The notes under the pieces: generated by a model | Seen by the model: only the letters and a program-made list of their open reading frames with translations | Database searches by the model: none | Told to the model about the DNA's origin: nothing | Shown: positions 21,689 to 32,981 of the stretch, piece after piece | Layout: each line of letters opens with the position of its first letter | Numbering within the stretch: position 1 is the first letter of the stretch | From: Dryas octopetala | Lineage: Eukaryota > Streptophyta > Magnoliopsida > Rosales > Rosaceae | Length of the DNA: 64,000 bases | Reading direction: 5' to 3' | Assembly: GCA_963921425.1 (NCBI GenBank) | Contig: OY992833.1 | Coordinates: 26,522,698 to 26,586,697 of the forward strand | Program-made: the position numbers and the translations under genes

Positions 21689-22088
21689 TTGGGTCACCCG
21701 GTACCCCAAGTCACCCTCCCTCTAAAATCGCAATTTCAGTATTATTTACATATGATCGAAACTGTTTATTTTTTAGATCACTTATTATAAATTATTTTTG
21801 TAAAAAATCAACTCAATCGAAAATCGTTTGATTATATAATTGTTGTTAATTAAATAGAAAAAATCAATAATTTGATCAAAAAATCACTCTTTAATTGAAA
21901 ACCATCAATTTTTTCTACTTAATTAACAAAAGTTATATAACCAAATGTTTCCGATTGATTTGATTTTTTTATAGTGATCTTTAATTGGTTATCTAAAAAG
22001 TAAATAATTCCGATCATGCACCGGTATTACTAAAATCGAAATTTGAGGGAATAAGATGACCTTGAAATACCTACTGGCAGTGACCCAA
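21689..22088. mobile_element. Foldback element upstream of the PPR gene (probable MITE)
   Basis: Terminal TTGGGTCAC at 21689 is mirrored by GTGACCCAA ending at 22088. Inner arms also pair: the AAATCG segments near 21726 and 22033, and the TTGATTATATAATTGTTGTTAA segment near 21828 with its complement near 21930. No ORF. I found no convincing target-site duplication, so the superfamily is open. Confidence 0.5.
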
Positions 22089-22252
22089 ATATTATCCATT
22101 AAAAAATATGAACCATCGGTGCACCCTAAAGGCCTAAATTTAACAATTTATTTTAATGAGAAATTGAGAATGGTACTCTTTTTTATTGGGCCGTTAGGCC
22201 TCCGTATTACCCAAAAAAAATGGTACTCTTTTCTTTTACAAAATGACTAAAC

Positions 22253-22536
22253 GTAGCAAACCTTGAACAATAAAACATTTTTCTAATGTTAGATCAATAA
22301 TGTTAGGGATTTTTAAATGAATTGTCAACGTATGTATTGGGCTTGAATGTTGCCACATGCATGAAGGCATGTTGAGAGAAAGATCTCACATCGAAAAATG
22401 TGAGACCTTGTATAATGGTTTATAAGGGTTTGAGCTACTTCTTTTATTGCCAATTAGTTTTATAATAAATACCTAAATTTTTTCGGACTAAAAGTAGCAA
22501 ATCGTGAAACAATAAAACATTTTTTTAATGCTAGAT
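22253..22536. repeat. LTR/TRIM-like fragment between ~42-bp direct repeats
   Basis: Near-identical ~42-bp segments at 22253-22294 and 22494-22536 flank ~200 bp. That interval includes a small hairpin, TCTCACATCGAAAAATGTGAGA (22384-22405), followed by a TATAATGGTTTATAAGGGTTTGAGC-type segment. This pattern, a TCxCACATCG hairpin then TATA-like and ATAAGGGTTTG, resembles promoter regions of short plant LTR (TRIM) elements, from general familiarity rather than a database hit. No internal domain or complete LTR pair is defined. Confidence 0.35.
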
Positions 22537-22987
22537 ATGTCAAATATAAATAATTCTCTAGTAAGGACGTCAGCAATGCAGACATGTAAAAAACACACGA
22601 AACGTTTGAATTGTAGGTTTAAAATATGATAATCTTATATTTTTAAAAGAAGAATATATTACTTGAAGATCCCTCATAAAATATATAAATGTATAGATAT
22701 AGATAAGTATTGCCCCTTCTATTAAAGAATCATGTATTTTTTATTTTGGAGGGAGGGAAAGTAGAATTTGGGATCTCTTCTAATATTGGGAAGAGAAGTA
22801 AACTAAAAATAATAGAAGGGGTAATAATAGTACATATATTACTAGTCACATTTAAGTAATAACCAATTAGAAAACATGAAACATATATCAACACTCTTAC
22901 ACAAGAAATAATTATTGACTTCCATAATTCACTGAGATATTAAGAAGCACAGTTGCACACGATTTCGATTATTGTAAAACCCAAAAG

Positions 22988-24626
22988 CTAGCGCTTCTCA
23001 TAGGACTTGGGCACAGCTTTCAGAGTATGAGCCCTCTGTAAGGTGAGGCCAAATTTGTCTTCCATGTTCATGGTCTCTGGTACAACTCCATCTTCAAGCT
23101 CCCAATCAAAGGAGTTAAGAAGTGACCCCAACATCAAGTGTAACATTCGCACTGCCAAAGGCAATCCTGGACATATTCTCCTCCCACCACCAAATGGGAT
23201 CAGCTCAAAGTTTCTGCCTGTAACATCAATTTGTTGACCTAATCCCAAGAACCTCTCCGGCATAAACGAGTTTGGGTTGTCCCAAACGCTGGGGTCTCTT
23301 CCAATGGCCCATGCATTCACTATCACTTGTGCACCCTTTGGGACAACATACCCGCAGATTTCTACGTCTGCTTCGGCTTTGCGGGGCAGTAGCAATGGAA
23401 TTGGTGGGTGCAACCGGAAGGTTTCTTTGAGTATTGCTCGTAAGTAAGGGAGTCGAGCAATATCTGATTCCTCAACTGGGTTTCCTCTGCCGATGATCTG
23501 CTCCAACTCTGCTTGAGCTTTTGACAGGCTTTCCGGGTTGTGTAGTAGCTCAGCCATTGCCCATTCCAATGTGGCTGAAGTTGTATCCGTGCCTCCAGTA
23601 AATAGATCCTACATATTGCATAATTGTTACTTCAATCAGAATGAACCAGTAAAAAAGCCAAAATAAAAAAAAGAGAGTACTAGTAGCTAGTGAGTAGTGA
23701 CGAACCAGAAACAAATGTTCAATTACGGTCTTGCCCAGATCTTCATCTGCACGTTTGAACTCCTCACTGATGTTTAAAAGAGTATCAAGCATATCATTGG
23801 TTGTGATATAATCATGTGCTTTTCTCGATTCCAACCTTTGGATAATGAATTGGCTAAAGAGGTCCAATATTTTCCGGAAGTGAATGGTCAAGCGGCGCCT
23901 TATGCCTTGGGGGTCAAACCTCCTAAGCACAGGAAAATAGTCCCCCAGGTTTGGTTTCCCAGCCTCTTCCATCATACCCCACACCATCTCCTTGAACTCT
24001 CTGGCCGTCTCGCTACCCGGGTCCGCCAAATCCACAGAGAAGATGGTACGCGATATCAGATTGAGCGAAGTTTGGAAAGCAGCCCTCGCAATATCCACAG
24101 CCTTACCCTGTACCATGCTTTCGCGGACATGAGCTATGAGCTCTTGCACTTTTACGCGCCGGTTGGCTTGGTTGGCATCAAGAATCTTAGCGGCGAACAA
24201 TTGCGAGTTGGCTATTCTGCGCAGGTTTCTCCATCTATCCGAAACAGGTATCCAAGGCATGCCATACTCGCCGTGCTGGCAGGCATGGAGTGCATCTGGG
24301 ACAGTCCGGTTGCAGAAGGATTGGTCATGGGTTCGGAGGATTTCTTTGGCCACGGTAGATGAACAAACTACAACCGTGCTTATTTGGCCCAGTTTCAAAC
24401 AAATGATGGCGCCGTAGCGCTGGGAAAGCTTCGCCAGGGAAATGTGGGGTTTGGCGCCAATCTCCAACAGATTCCCAATAAATGGAAGTGGCTTTGGCCC
24501 CGGTGGAAGAAGAAGCCTTTTTGGAATGGCTTTGCTTCTTGATCTTGCAAACGAATGGAGGGATTGAATAATTGGGATACAGGCAGCAAACAAGAGACAC
24601 AATAGTATACTACTCAATACATCCAT
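22988..24626 (-). CDS. Cytochrome P450, CYP76 family (geraniol 8-hydroxylase-like)
   Basis: ER-anchored P450 of the CYP71 clan, CYP76-like. Two exons, 24626-23706 and 23608-22988, with a short 97-bp intron (donor GTTCGT, acceptor ATGTAG) in phase 0; product 513 residues. N-terminal anchor from MDVLSSILLCLLFAACIPII; hinge PPGPKPLPFIGN; I-helix GGTDTTSATLEWAMAE ~312-327 with the full DTT; ExxR E369/R372 (KETFR); PERF ~424-427; heme loop FGGGRRICPG 446-455, Cys453. The TNDMLDTLLNIS segment and DVTGRNFELIPFGGGRR are typical of CYP76 enzymes, many of which oxidise monoterpene alcohols. The substrate here is inference only. ATG 24626 is preferred to a longer upstream frame because it places the anchor at residue 1. 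No lesion seen. Confidence 0.92.
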
Positions 24627-26616
24627 CTCTTGATCAACAACGTTAACCCAGCAGCACATGAATCTTTTCACTACCACACATTTGTATATCTATAGTAATT
24701 GTCATTGGCAAAGACAAACTGATTATAGTAATATATTGTCACATCCACTGTCTATTAAAAGGACCTTTTTATCCCAACGGTTACCAAAAATTCTATTTCG
24801 TGACGATCGTACGCTGGTTTTTCCTTGTTCATTGTTCCTGGACAATGATCGACCGGCTACCGGAGGCTCAGGTACTGGTAAAGGAAGCACATCTTAGGAA
24901 ACAAGTCAACAACAGCGTCCTAGGATCACGGATTAAAAATATCTAATGGAATTGACAAAAAAAAGAGGACTGTGGTCCTGTGGATAAAGTAAAAGAGCTC
25001 AGACATTTTTATCCATGAACACGTGCTAAATGATATTGATAACTTGAGACCAAAAACTAAAAGAGCTCAGACGTACAGCTGCCAATCTCCAAATTAATTC
25101 TCGATCTGTTCCCTCCCTGTTTTTTATCTAATGTTTTGGTAAGTGGCTCTACATTTAACACAGCTGAAACATTGTTATTATGTCTGATTACAAAATGATA
25201 GGAAACAAACAACTATTAACATTATTATTATGTCTGATTAAAAAATAATCGAAAACAAAGATCAATTCCCTCTACTACTTTGACGGTTCATGTTCTCCAT
25301 CTTCACAAACAAATTTTCCTTATTTTCCAACCATAATTTCAAGGTAATAACAATTAACCAACGTACCATATATTACATTAATTTCTCAATGATGCCAAAA
25401 GTAAAGTATAACATGCACCAACTGATGCAATTCTCTAGACAGTGGGTGATACAAGGAATCCTACTCACTCCAAAGATTTATACAAAACTATACATTTTGA
25501 CAGCCAAGCCACACTGCCATGATCATTTCCTTCGGTTCCTCCTTTTCCCCCATTTTCTGATGCTCATTGCTGCTAACTGGTATGCTCGCCTGCTCTCTCT
25601 TTGTTTTTAATCTCTTTGTGTGAAACATAACAGATTGGTTAGCCGTCTATATATTAAAGCTTATTGATTTCAATTACCCTCTGCTTCTCTAATCTCTTTG
25701 TTCATGTATTAAGTAAAGGAGTTGGAACTAGGTTCTCAACTCGTGATCGGTTCTTCTTAATTTTCCAGATGTATAAATAAATATCATTTAAGAGGAAAAG
25801 AAAATGGCTACAAAGGTCTTTAATGCTAAGCCATGTAAAACTATGAAAGCTTAACAACGGAAATGGCTTATTATCTCTGTTCTTAAATCTTAATCCAGCT
25901 GCGCTATGTCTTATATCCATCCAATTTTCAAAGAATACAAGTTTAACAAGAGGGACTAGCAAAATTACTGCCTCTTGCTTTCACCATTCTATTTCCTGCT
26001 TGCTTTGCCCTGCTACTCTAATTCGTATCCCAATATTCCAAAATATTGCCTATTCAAGGATTACAAAATTTAGAAAATAGTTGAGTGCAAGAGTTTTTTT
26101 TTTTTTTTATCTTTTCTTTTGGCCTTTTAGGAGTTCAACAATTCTTGGGTAGACTCAACTCCTTGTAATGTGAGGGGCTGAGAATTGATCTTTTGGGTTT
26201 TTTGTTTTGGGTCCAATATTTTGGGTATTGATTGGCCTGATTTCGGTAAGCAAGTTGTTGGGCTTAGCCCGCCAAATGTTCCAAATACTCCCATTGACAA
26301 AAAAGAATGAAAATGTACCAATTACTCCTAAAGAAAAAGTGCAAATGAAAATAAAATTTCACTAATTCTTCAATGGGGCCTCCTTTTGAAGTCTTTCTAT
26401 AAAAATTTAGGCTATGTGAATTTTGTTTAAACATCTCTTTGTCGGACCACATATATGTGAAATATCTAATATATCAGAAATGATTTTCAAATAATTTTGA
26501 TAATGAACTTCAAAATAGGATCAGTCTTTTAATCAGTCTACTATTTTATATATTATCAATGTCTAGTTTAAAAGTGCTATTCGTGAAAAGAAAATGAAGA
26601 GAGGTTTAAGTTTTTG
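24627..26616. other. Intergenic, no gene recognised
   Basis: CYP76 promoter side, then AT-rich DNA. An ORF at 25290-25610 has no family resemblance. T run at ~26094-26108. Confidence 0.4.
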
Positions 26617-26811
26617 CTAGTGTTTATTAAAAGTGAATGAAACAGGCCACGGCGTGTAATTTTCCTTTGCATTTTTTCCCGGTTTCATAAGCCATGCCGA
26701 GTCGAACAAATCTAGGATGGGATCTTGTGTAGAGTAGCCATCATTGTCTTCATCATCGTCATCATCTGCCGCACTCTCCACTTCTTCTTTCTTGTTGTTG
26801 TTCTTCCTCAT
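26617..26811 (-). CDS. Small acidic ORF, hypothetical
   Basis: 64 codons from ATG 26811. Asn/Lys-rich start (MRKNNNKKEEVES), an Asp/Glu run, then DPILDLFDSAWLMKP and a basic tail. The mix of an acidic tract and a hydrophobic DLFDSAW motif looks more protein-like than its neighbours, and the codon composition is less AT-rich. I do not recognise a family. It could be a real small protein, an exon of an unseen gene, or chance. Confidence 0.3.
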   Translation of the reverse strand: MRKNNNKKEEVESAADDDDDEDNDGYSTQDPILDLFDSAWLMKPGKNAKENYTPWPVSFTFNKH

Positions 26812-26936
26812 CTAGAATTTTGGAGAAGAACTCTGTTGTTGCACTTTTTCTGCTACTTTGTTTTTTTCTGGTTTGTTTTAATGAATGAGCAAAGTATGGT
26901 TTAAAGTAAATATAGCCATTATAGTTTATACACTAA

Positions 26937-27195
26937 GGAGGGTGTCCTTAACTCATATTTTAATAAATTTTAAAATTCATAAAATCTATCAAAATTTAAG
27001 GAATAATCTGAAATTCTTATGAAATTTGTTATGTGTAAAAAATGCATTCAAATCTATTACAATTTTTAACTTAATGAAATTCATGACTTTTTTAAAACAC
27101 CTTATTTTTTTTAGAATTTATTAAAATTTGAGTTGAAAATATCTAGATTTCATTGGACTGAAAATCCATTGAAATCTAAGTTGGGAACACCTTCT
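26937..27195. mobile_element. Tourist-like MITE (family T), copy 1
   Basis: 259-bp AT-rich element with imperfect terminal inverted repeats (left GGAGGGTGTCCTTAACT, right reading AGAAGGTGTTCCCAACTT). It is bounded by TAA on both sides (26934-26936, 27196-27198), the 3-bp duplication typical of PIF/Harbinger-derived MITEs. A related copy at 60235-60522 also has TAA on both flanks. Confidence 0.7.
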
Positions 27196-27771
27196 TAAAC
27201 TAATAACTAATTGACAAAAATGATGTATTTAAGTAATAGTACATATATTATATACTAGTCACATTGATGAGCTCTCATATTACATGGATCTCACTTATAT
27301 GAGATATTTGATCAATAATGTAATTACCAAATATTGTAAAAAAAAAAATTAACAATATCACATCTCTTGTAAAGTCTCCTTCACTTGGTGCTATGTTACA
27401 AAGAGAAAGAGTTCATACTTGATTACGATTGGTAAGACAATTATTCTGTCCCAAGTTCCCAACTCACACGCACCAATTGGAAACCATCCTTCCTCCTTAT
27501 CCTAATTTCGTGACTTATTCCGAAGACAGACAAAGTTATATGATTGTAATTGTACATGTTTCTCTCCATTATTTGGCTTGTAGTTATGACTGAACTTACC
27601 AATAGTCTTGTAATGGTATCCCATTACATATATTTCCAGATAAAAATAAACAACACTCGATTGTAGAAAAAAAAAATAATTATTACGAGTGTATGTGTAT
27701 ATATTATATGTATTTATTTTTTTATTATATAATTTATATTTCTCATCAGGTGTTCTAACATGTAATAATAA

Positions 27772-28269
27772 GGCTTATTCACACCATTGCCCCTTGTGAG
27801 ATACACTTTTTTTCATTTTGCCCCCTGAAACTTAAATCCTCTCAGTTTGCCACCTGAACTTCACACAGTTGTTACAAAAGACCCTATGCCGTCAACTCTG
27901 TCAATTTTTCCGTTAAAATAGCTGACGTGGCACCTATATGGCATGAGTGAGACCCTTTTCTAGTTATGTAAGATCCATGTGGACAAAAAAATTATAAAAA
28001 ATTGACATGGATCTTATTATTTTTTAGTTTAAAAATTGTTTTTTATTATTTTTTTTGTTCACATGGATCTTACATAACTAAAAAAAGGTCTCACTCATGT
28101 CATAAAGGTGCCACATCAGCTATTTTAACTGAAAAATTGACAGAGTTGACGGCATAGGGTCTTTTGCAACAACTGTGTGAAGTTTAGGTGGCAAACTGAG
28201 AGGATTTAAGTTTCAGGGGACAAAATGAAAAAAAAAATATCTCACAGGGGGCAATGGTGTGAATAAGCC
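27772..28269. mobile_element. Mutator-like foldback MITE (498 bp)
   Basis: Almost the whole element is two inverted arms of roughly 230 bp around a short A/T-rich centre; the left end GGCTTATTCACACCATTGCC mirrors the right end. Perfect 9-bp target-site duplication TAATAATAA (27763-27771 and 28270-28278). No ORF. A transcript through it would form a long near-perfect hairpin. Confidence 0.9.
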
Positions 28270-28822
28270 TAATAATAAAAATTATATATATATATATATA
28301 CTCACTTCATGACAAATTTAGTGCGATTATAAAGTCATTTCTATGGTACTACGATTTGTAGGCTTAATTGTTTAGGCTTTACTAAGTCCAAGTTTGTTCC
28401 TAATAATATCTTAAAAATATCTGATTTCTCTGATAATAGAATCATTTGATCAGATTCATTGTAGAGGTCAATAAAGTACGTAAATTTGATCTTAATTGAG
28501 TTGCATTTTTCCAAGAGTTATCGATGGTGGTTCCATTCGTCCCTTATAATGACGCCAGGGAGGCAGGGATTAAGTTAAAAATCCCACTACGTACAACTTC
28601 GGGTGGCCGGGGGACCAGAGAAGAAAGCAATTTTGATTCTTAATTTCTTTCTTTCTTGCCCACCTTTTTTGACCATTAATTATTTTCTGTTTTCTTCTAC
28701 GACAATTATTTTTGTTTTGTGCAACGGATGTTGACCAAAACTGAAAGTGTCTAGTGTTCACATAATAGTTAATGCACCTTCACCAATAAAAAATAAACAA
28801 CAATACGTAGTAGTAATTAATA

Positions 28823-29370
28823 GAGAAAATTACAGATTTGGTCCACTTATTTTATACCTAGTTCAATTTTGGTCCATAATCTTTTTTAAGTTCTGTTTTG
28901 GTCCACTAATTGTTTCATTTGTTCAGTAAAGGTCCAGATTTGTGACTTTAAATCCTTTGGGTTGTGTTTTCTTCAATTATAATTGAACTATAAGTTATAT
29001 TTCATCATTTCTTAGTCATAAAAACAAATTTGGAGTATTATAATCTAAAAGAATTGAGATTGGGTGAAGTTTGAAAAATTGGCAGTTTCGGGTACCCTAC
29101 TTTGGGGTCAATTATCTTGAGTTTTAGAACTCTAATTTGAATGATTTTTATATGGTTGTAAAGAAGAAATACATAGCTTTAAAACAAGTATATGTTCACT
29201 GAATTTGGGTGAGATTTGATAGGATAAAAAGCATGCCAAATTTGAGAAAACAAATATGGACCTTTACTGAACAAGTGGAACATTTAGTGGACCAAAACAG
29301 AACTTAAAAAAGATTGTGGACCAAAATTGAACTAGGTATAAAATAACTGGACTAAATCTGTAATTTCCTC
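28823..29370. mobile_element. Mutator-like MITE (548 bp)
   Basis: Terminal inverted repeats of ~115 bp (left begins GAGAAAATTACAGATTTGGT, right ends CTGTAATTTCCTC), unique centre, no ORF. Perfect 9-bp target-site duplication TAATTAATA (28814-28822 and 29371-29379). Confidence 0.9.
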
Positions 29371-29417
29371 TAATTAATAACAATGAACGTCCATCAATTT
29401 GTATATAAATCGAATAA

Positions 29418-29611
29418 GAGTAATGTTAGACATCCCACATTTTTATATTACAATTTCATATCATTTTTTGTGGTAATTTACATGACATTCATATATTAAA
29501 TACTAATAATAATAAAAAATTAAAAAGAAAAAAAAATTTATCCAGTAAAATAATAACACATAAGATAGTATAAAAATATGGTATAAAAATATTGTAAGTA
29601 TAACATTATTG
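29418..29611. mobile_element. Mutator-like MITE (family B), copy 1
   Basis: 194 bp with ends GAGTAATGTTAGAC and TATAACATTATTG. Perfect 9-bp target-site duplication ATCGAATAA (29409-29417 and 29612-29620). A related copy at 31618-31834 shares the internal ACATTAAATACTA-like and CCAGTAAAATAATGACACATAA-like blocks. Confidence 0.88.
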
Positions 29612-29867
29612 ATCGAATAAGTAAACCTCCCTCTATGTATATAAGTTGTTAATTGAACAAGTAGACAAACATATAGGGCACTTGATTGAAAACCCATAGT
29701 TTGGGTTTTTTCTTTTGGCCTAACCCATCTTTTGGGTTTTAGTGTATACATTGTTGAAGATAGAAAGCAAGTGGAACATCAAACTTTATGCCCAAATTAA
29801 ATACCAGTGTTGCATATGTAAAATTTAAACATGGTGTATTCATTCAAAACTTGTTATATTGTTGTAA

Positions 29868-30213
29868 GGTTAAATTTCACTTTTAGTCTTTGTAGTTTGT
29901 GTTAGGTTTCACTTTGGTCTTGGTAGTTTCAATTATTCTGATTTTAGTCATGTAATTTACAAATTGTTGCAATTTAAGGACGCTATAGTATTTTTGTTCA
30001 TAAATTCGTTAAATTGATCATTAAATCGCTAACAGTATGTAAAATACATTATCAAAAGTATAATAAATTTGACGATTTAATTAACAAAAATACTAACATG
30101 TCATTCAATTACAACGATTTGTATACTAACAAACCAAAATAATAATAATTTGAACTACAAAAGTTAAAGTAAAACTTGACTCAAATTACAAGAACCGAAA
30201 GTAAAGTTTGTCC
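29868..30213. mobile_element. Mutator-like MITE (346 bp)
   Basis: Inverted ends (left GGTTAAATTTCACTTTTAGT, right reading GGACAAACTTTACTTTCGGT on the minus strand). Imperfect 9-bp target-site duplication TTGTTGTAA / GTGTTGTAA (29859-29867 and 30214-30222). No ORF; more diverged than its neighbours. Confidence 0.75.
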
Positions 30214-30222
30214 GTGTTGTAA

Positions 30223-30958
30223 TTAAGCTTAATTGGGTTGGATCAAATTTCAACCGCTGCTCCATCCCTTTGGGTTGGAAAATTTGCATCCCCACACGAC
30301 ACCATAGTTTGTTGACCATAATGCAAGGCTCTTTTATTCCTGGTCGTATTTTAGGTTTTCCTAAAACTAGTCAATTGTTGTTAGTAATTAATTGGAGTTA
30401 TTATATATGGTAATTGCCATGAGAACCACTTGGCACCTCACGGGCTACTTGGATTAGGGAGTTTGGGGATTTATGCTTGTTGGCTGCTTAATTGATTCTG
30501 ATTAATTAGTAGGGCTTTGTATGGTTTGGACCTTCCAGATAAATGAAACGGAGTACACATGTGCGTGTTTATCTTTTAAAGTTGATTACAATTGTTTCCA
30601 TATAGAACAAAAAGAAGGTTCTTAAAATAAACTAGATCAAAGTACAACATTAATTCATTCTACTAATTTGATTTAATACATGTATTAAATCAAATTACTA
30701 GAATGTATGACTTCAAACTAGTTTTTTTTAACATTGTTTGAGTGCTTGATTTGTTCCTAGTCTCTGTTCCAATGCTACTGCCATTCTTTGGACGACTTGA
30801 TCTTCTTTTTATAAATAAAGTTTGTTCATGCTAAAAACTGGTTTTAAAAAGAAAATGAACACATTAAAGTCACAATCACATATTCACATATAACATCAGG
30901 ACAGCGTTCACCCAATTTAGGCTACTACCGCGGAAGCTATACTTATATTTTCCTTATA
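30223..30958. other. Intergenic gap between MITEs
   Basis: AT-rich, no recognised coding or RNA feature. A palindrome centred near 30674 pairs TCTACTAATTTGATTTAATAC with its right half. Confidence 0.4.
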
Positions 30959-30966
30959 ATGCTAGG

Positions 30967-31548
30967 CAGAGGCGGATTTACAGTGGGGTCAATGGGGTCA
31001 CTTGACCCCATGAACTCAGAAATGCTTGGCTTGATAAAAATTCTTGTCCCCATGAATGAACCAAAACTCTTGGTGGTAGCCATGGCTGGCAGGGGCAAGA
31101 AGAGGAAGAACCAAAGGTGTTGGTCTGAACAGCAGAACAGAGGAAGGACTAAAGGAGAAGGGCTGAGTTTGTAGGCTTGTAGCACGTGAGATGCATCAGC
31201 TTTTTTTTTTTAATTCAAAACTTGCCAAAACGACGTCGTTTTGGCAAGTAAATTAAACGAACTAACCCCTGCCCAGCTGCCCTTACGCTGCAACGCATAA
31301 ACCAAATCTGAATTGCTGAACAGCTGAAGGTTGCGTAGCCTCACTAGCCTGCGTACTCAGCTAGTTGCCCACTGCTCCGTCGGCCGTCGCCCCTTGCTGG
31401 CCTGCTCCCTCACTCGTCGGCAGTCGCCCCTGCGTGCTACTAGCTGCTGGCTGCTGACTCTGCTCGCAACTTCGCAAGTCACAAGCCTCGCATAATCTTG
31501 AGCTCTTAATCTTGCCCCCATAATACTTAATTTCTAGATCCGCCACTG
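30967..31548. mobile_element. hAT-type non-autonomous element (582 bp)
   Basis: Terminal inverted repeats CAGAGGCGGATTTA / CAGTGGCGGATCTA with a perfect 8-bp target-site duplication ATGCTAGG (30959-30966 and 31549-31556), the hAT hallmark. GC-richer than its surroundings and overlapping short ORFs on both strands (about 70-80 codons), but no transposase motif. A 28-bp perfect palindrome lies at 31221-31248. Confidence 0.9.
31221..31248. repeat. 28-bp perfect palindrome
   Basis: CTTGCCAAAACGAC and its reverse complement meet at ACGACGTCGT. The centre contains an ACGT core, the kind of site bZIP factors bind. It lies inside the hAT element, so it may be part of that element's own sequence. Confidence 0.85.
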
Positions 31549-31617
31549 ATGCTAGGTTACAATTTAGTCAATAAAAGGAGAGAGGTCTTTTGTTAAGTGG
31601 AGGAGTCTCTCTTAATT

Positions 31618-31834
31618 TAGTAGTGCTAGATATTTTAACTTTTTTTATTAGTTTATATGATATTTATACATTAAATACTAAAAAATAAAAATATCATATT
31701 TAGACTGAATGTATAAATATCATATTTAGACTGTCCAGTAAAATAATGACACATAAAGTGATATATAAATATTGAAAAAAAATATTGAGACAATTAGCAT
31801 TATTGCTCTTGTTGACCAAAAAAAAGCATTATTG
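31618..31834. mobile_element. Mutator-like MITE (family B), copy 2
   Basis: 217 bp, related to the 29418 element. Perfect 9-bp target-site duplication CTCTTAATT (31609-31617 and 31835-31843). Its right end is doubled: GCATTATTGCTCTT occurs twice about 31 bp apart, the second with the true target duplication. It also has an internal duplication of ATATCATATTTAGACTG. Confidence 0.8.
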
Positions 31835-31843
31835 CTCTTAATT

Positions 31844-32771
31844 ACATCGAGGAAGTGAGACCCCCTCTCATTTGTTCATTTCCAATATGGGACGAAGAAT
31901 AAACTTTATATCAACTTCATGTAAGACGTGCTTTGTGTAATAATTTGTTACATGAGATAGTTAGACTAATATGTTATAAATAAAAGGAATTAGTAAAATA
32001 TATAATACATCACTATTGTAGTGTGAAGAACTTGACCCTCTGCATATTTGCAAGATTCAATCTTTTACTTGTTCGTAAATTAAAAATTTAAAAGCACATG
32101 TTACGCAATATCCATGCCTCCCATGAAGATGAATTTAAGTTTGAATAAAAAAGAAGATGAATCTAAGTCCAATAGTAGACCAACAACTACGAGTCTATGA
32201 GAGTGGGTCATCATATGATTCATATTCCAATATTCGATGCCTCCACAGCAAGCAGCACAGTAGTGTTGTGTTACTTCACGCAGCGTAGCGTCTCACTCGG
32301 CTATAAATATTAATAATATTAATTTATTCCCCTAAATCTCTGTCTGAACTGTACATATTAATGACATCACAAGACTTGGCATGCATGATCATGCTTATTA
32401 GACCATGGTAAATGATGACGTGGTAGTTTGACCCGCCAGCAAGTTAACAACCCCAACCGAGCGACTCAGTCCAACTCGTTCTCACAAAGCTCACTATCTT
32501 CCTATCTTTAATCTTTCTCCGTAGGGTTTCAAAGTCTGTCAAACACACCAAGCGACTCTTCTGCGTGGAGAGAGATTGTTCGAGTAAGTCTCTCTTCAAA
32601 AATATCGACTGTATTTTTAACTAAGCGCCATTAAATTTGCCTTTCGTTTTCTTCTTGTCTCTATTGGTAGAATCTAGTGCCCCACTCTAGCTAGTCTGTA
32701 GTTTTGCTCGGTCATTTTCGTGTTTGAATTTCCTTCTTAATCAACTATGTAGACTGAAAGCTATAACTTCT

Positions 32772-32810
<39 letters not shown>

Positions 32811-32879
32811 GTCAAGGGTTTTAGGTGAGAAAAAGGGTAGAGAGAGACAGAGAGGTTGAAATTTCAATATCAGCTATTT
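31844..32879. promoter_or_regulatory. MKP1 promoter and 5' leader region
   Basis: About 1 kb upstream of MKP1 including most of its leader. It has a (GA)16 microsatellite at 32775-32806 and a possible 5' UTR donor (GTAAGTCTC) near 32584. Possible acceptors are near 32668, 32750, 32823, 32921 and 32953. The transcription start is not placed. Confidence 0.4.
32775..32806. repeat. (GA)16 microsatellite
   Basis: Uninterrupted GA dinucleotides upstream of MKP1, within its probable leader or leader intron. Confidence 0.9.
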
Positions 32880-32948
32880 ATGCCAAAACCTGGACTTGGT
32901 GGTTGCTATGTCCTTTCCAGGAAGAATCCTTCAATGGGTATCAACTAG
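32880..32948 (+). other. Candidate uORF of MKP1 (22 codons)
   Basis: ATG at 32880 opens a 22-codon frame, MPKPGLGGCYVLSRKNPSMG plus two residues, ending TAG at 32946-32948, 33 nt before the MKP1 ATG. It would be translated only if not removed with a 5' UTR intron; a TTTCCAG acceptor-like site lies inside it (~32921). I do not recall whether MKP1 has a conserved-peptide uORF in other plants. Confidence 0.4.
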
Positions 32949-32981
32949 TTTTTAGAATTTATTTTTTCAAAGATATTTGAG

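Noticed and set aside
21452..21831. ORFs upstream of and antisense to the PPR gene (112 and 77 codons)
   Set aside because: No recognisable family, they run into a foldback element, and they overlap the PPR upstream region; probably chance.
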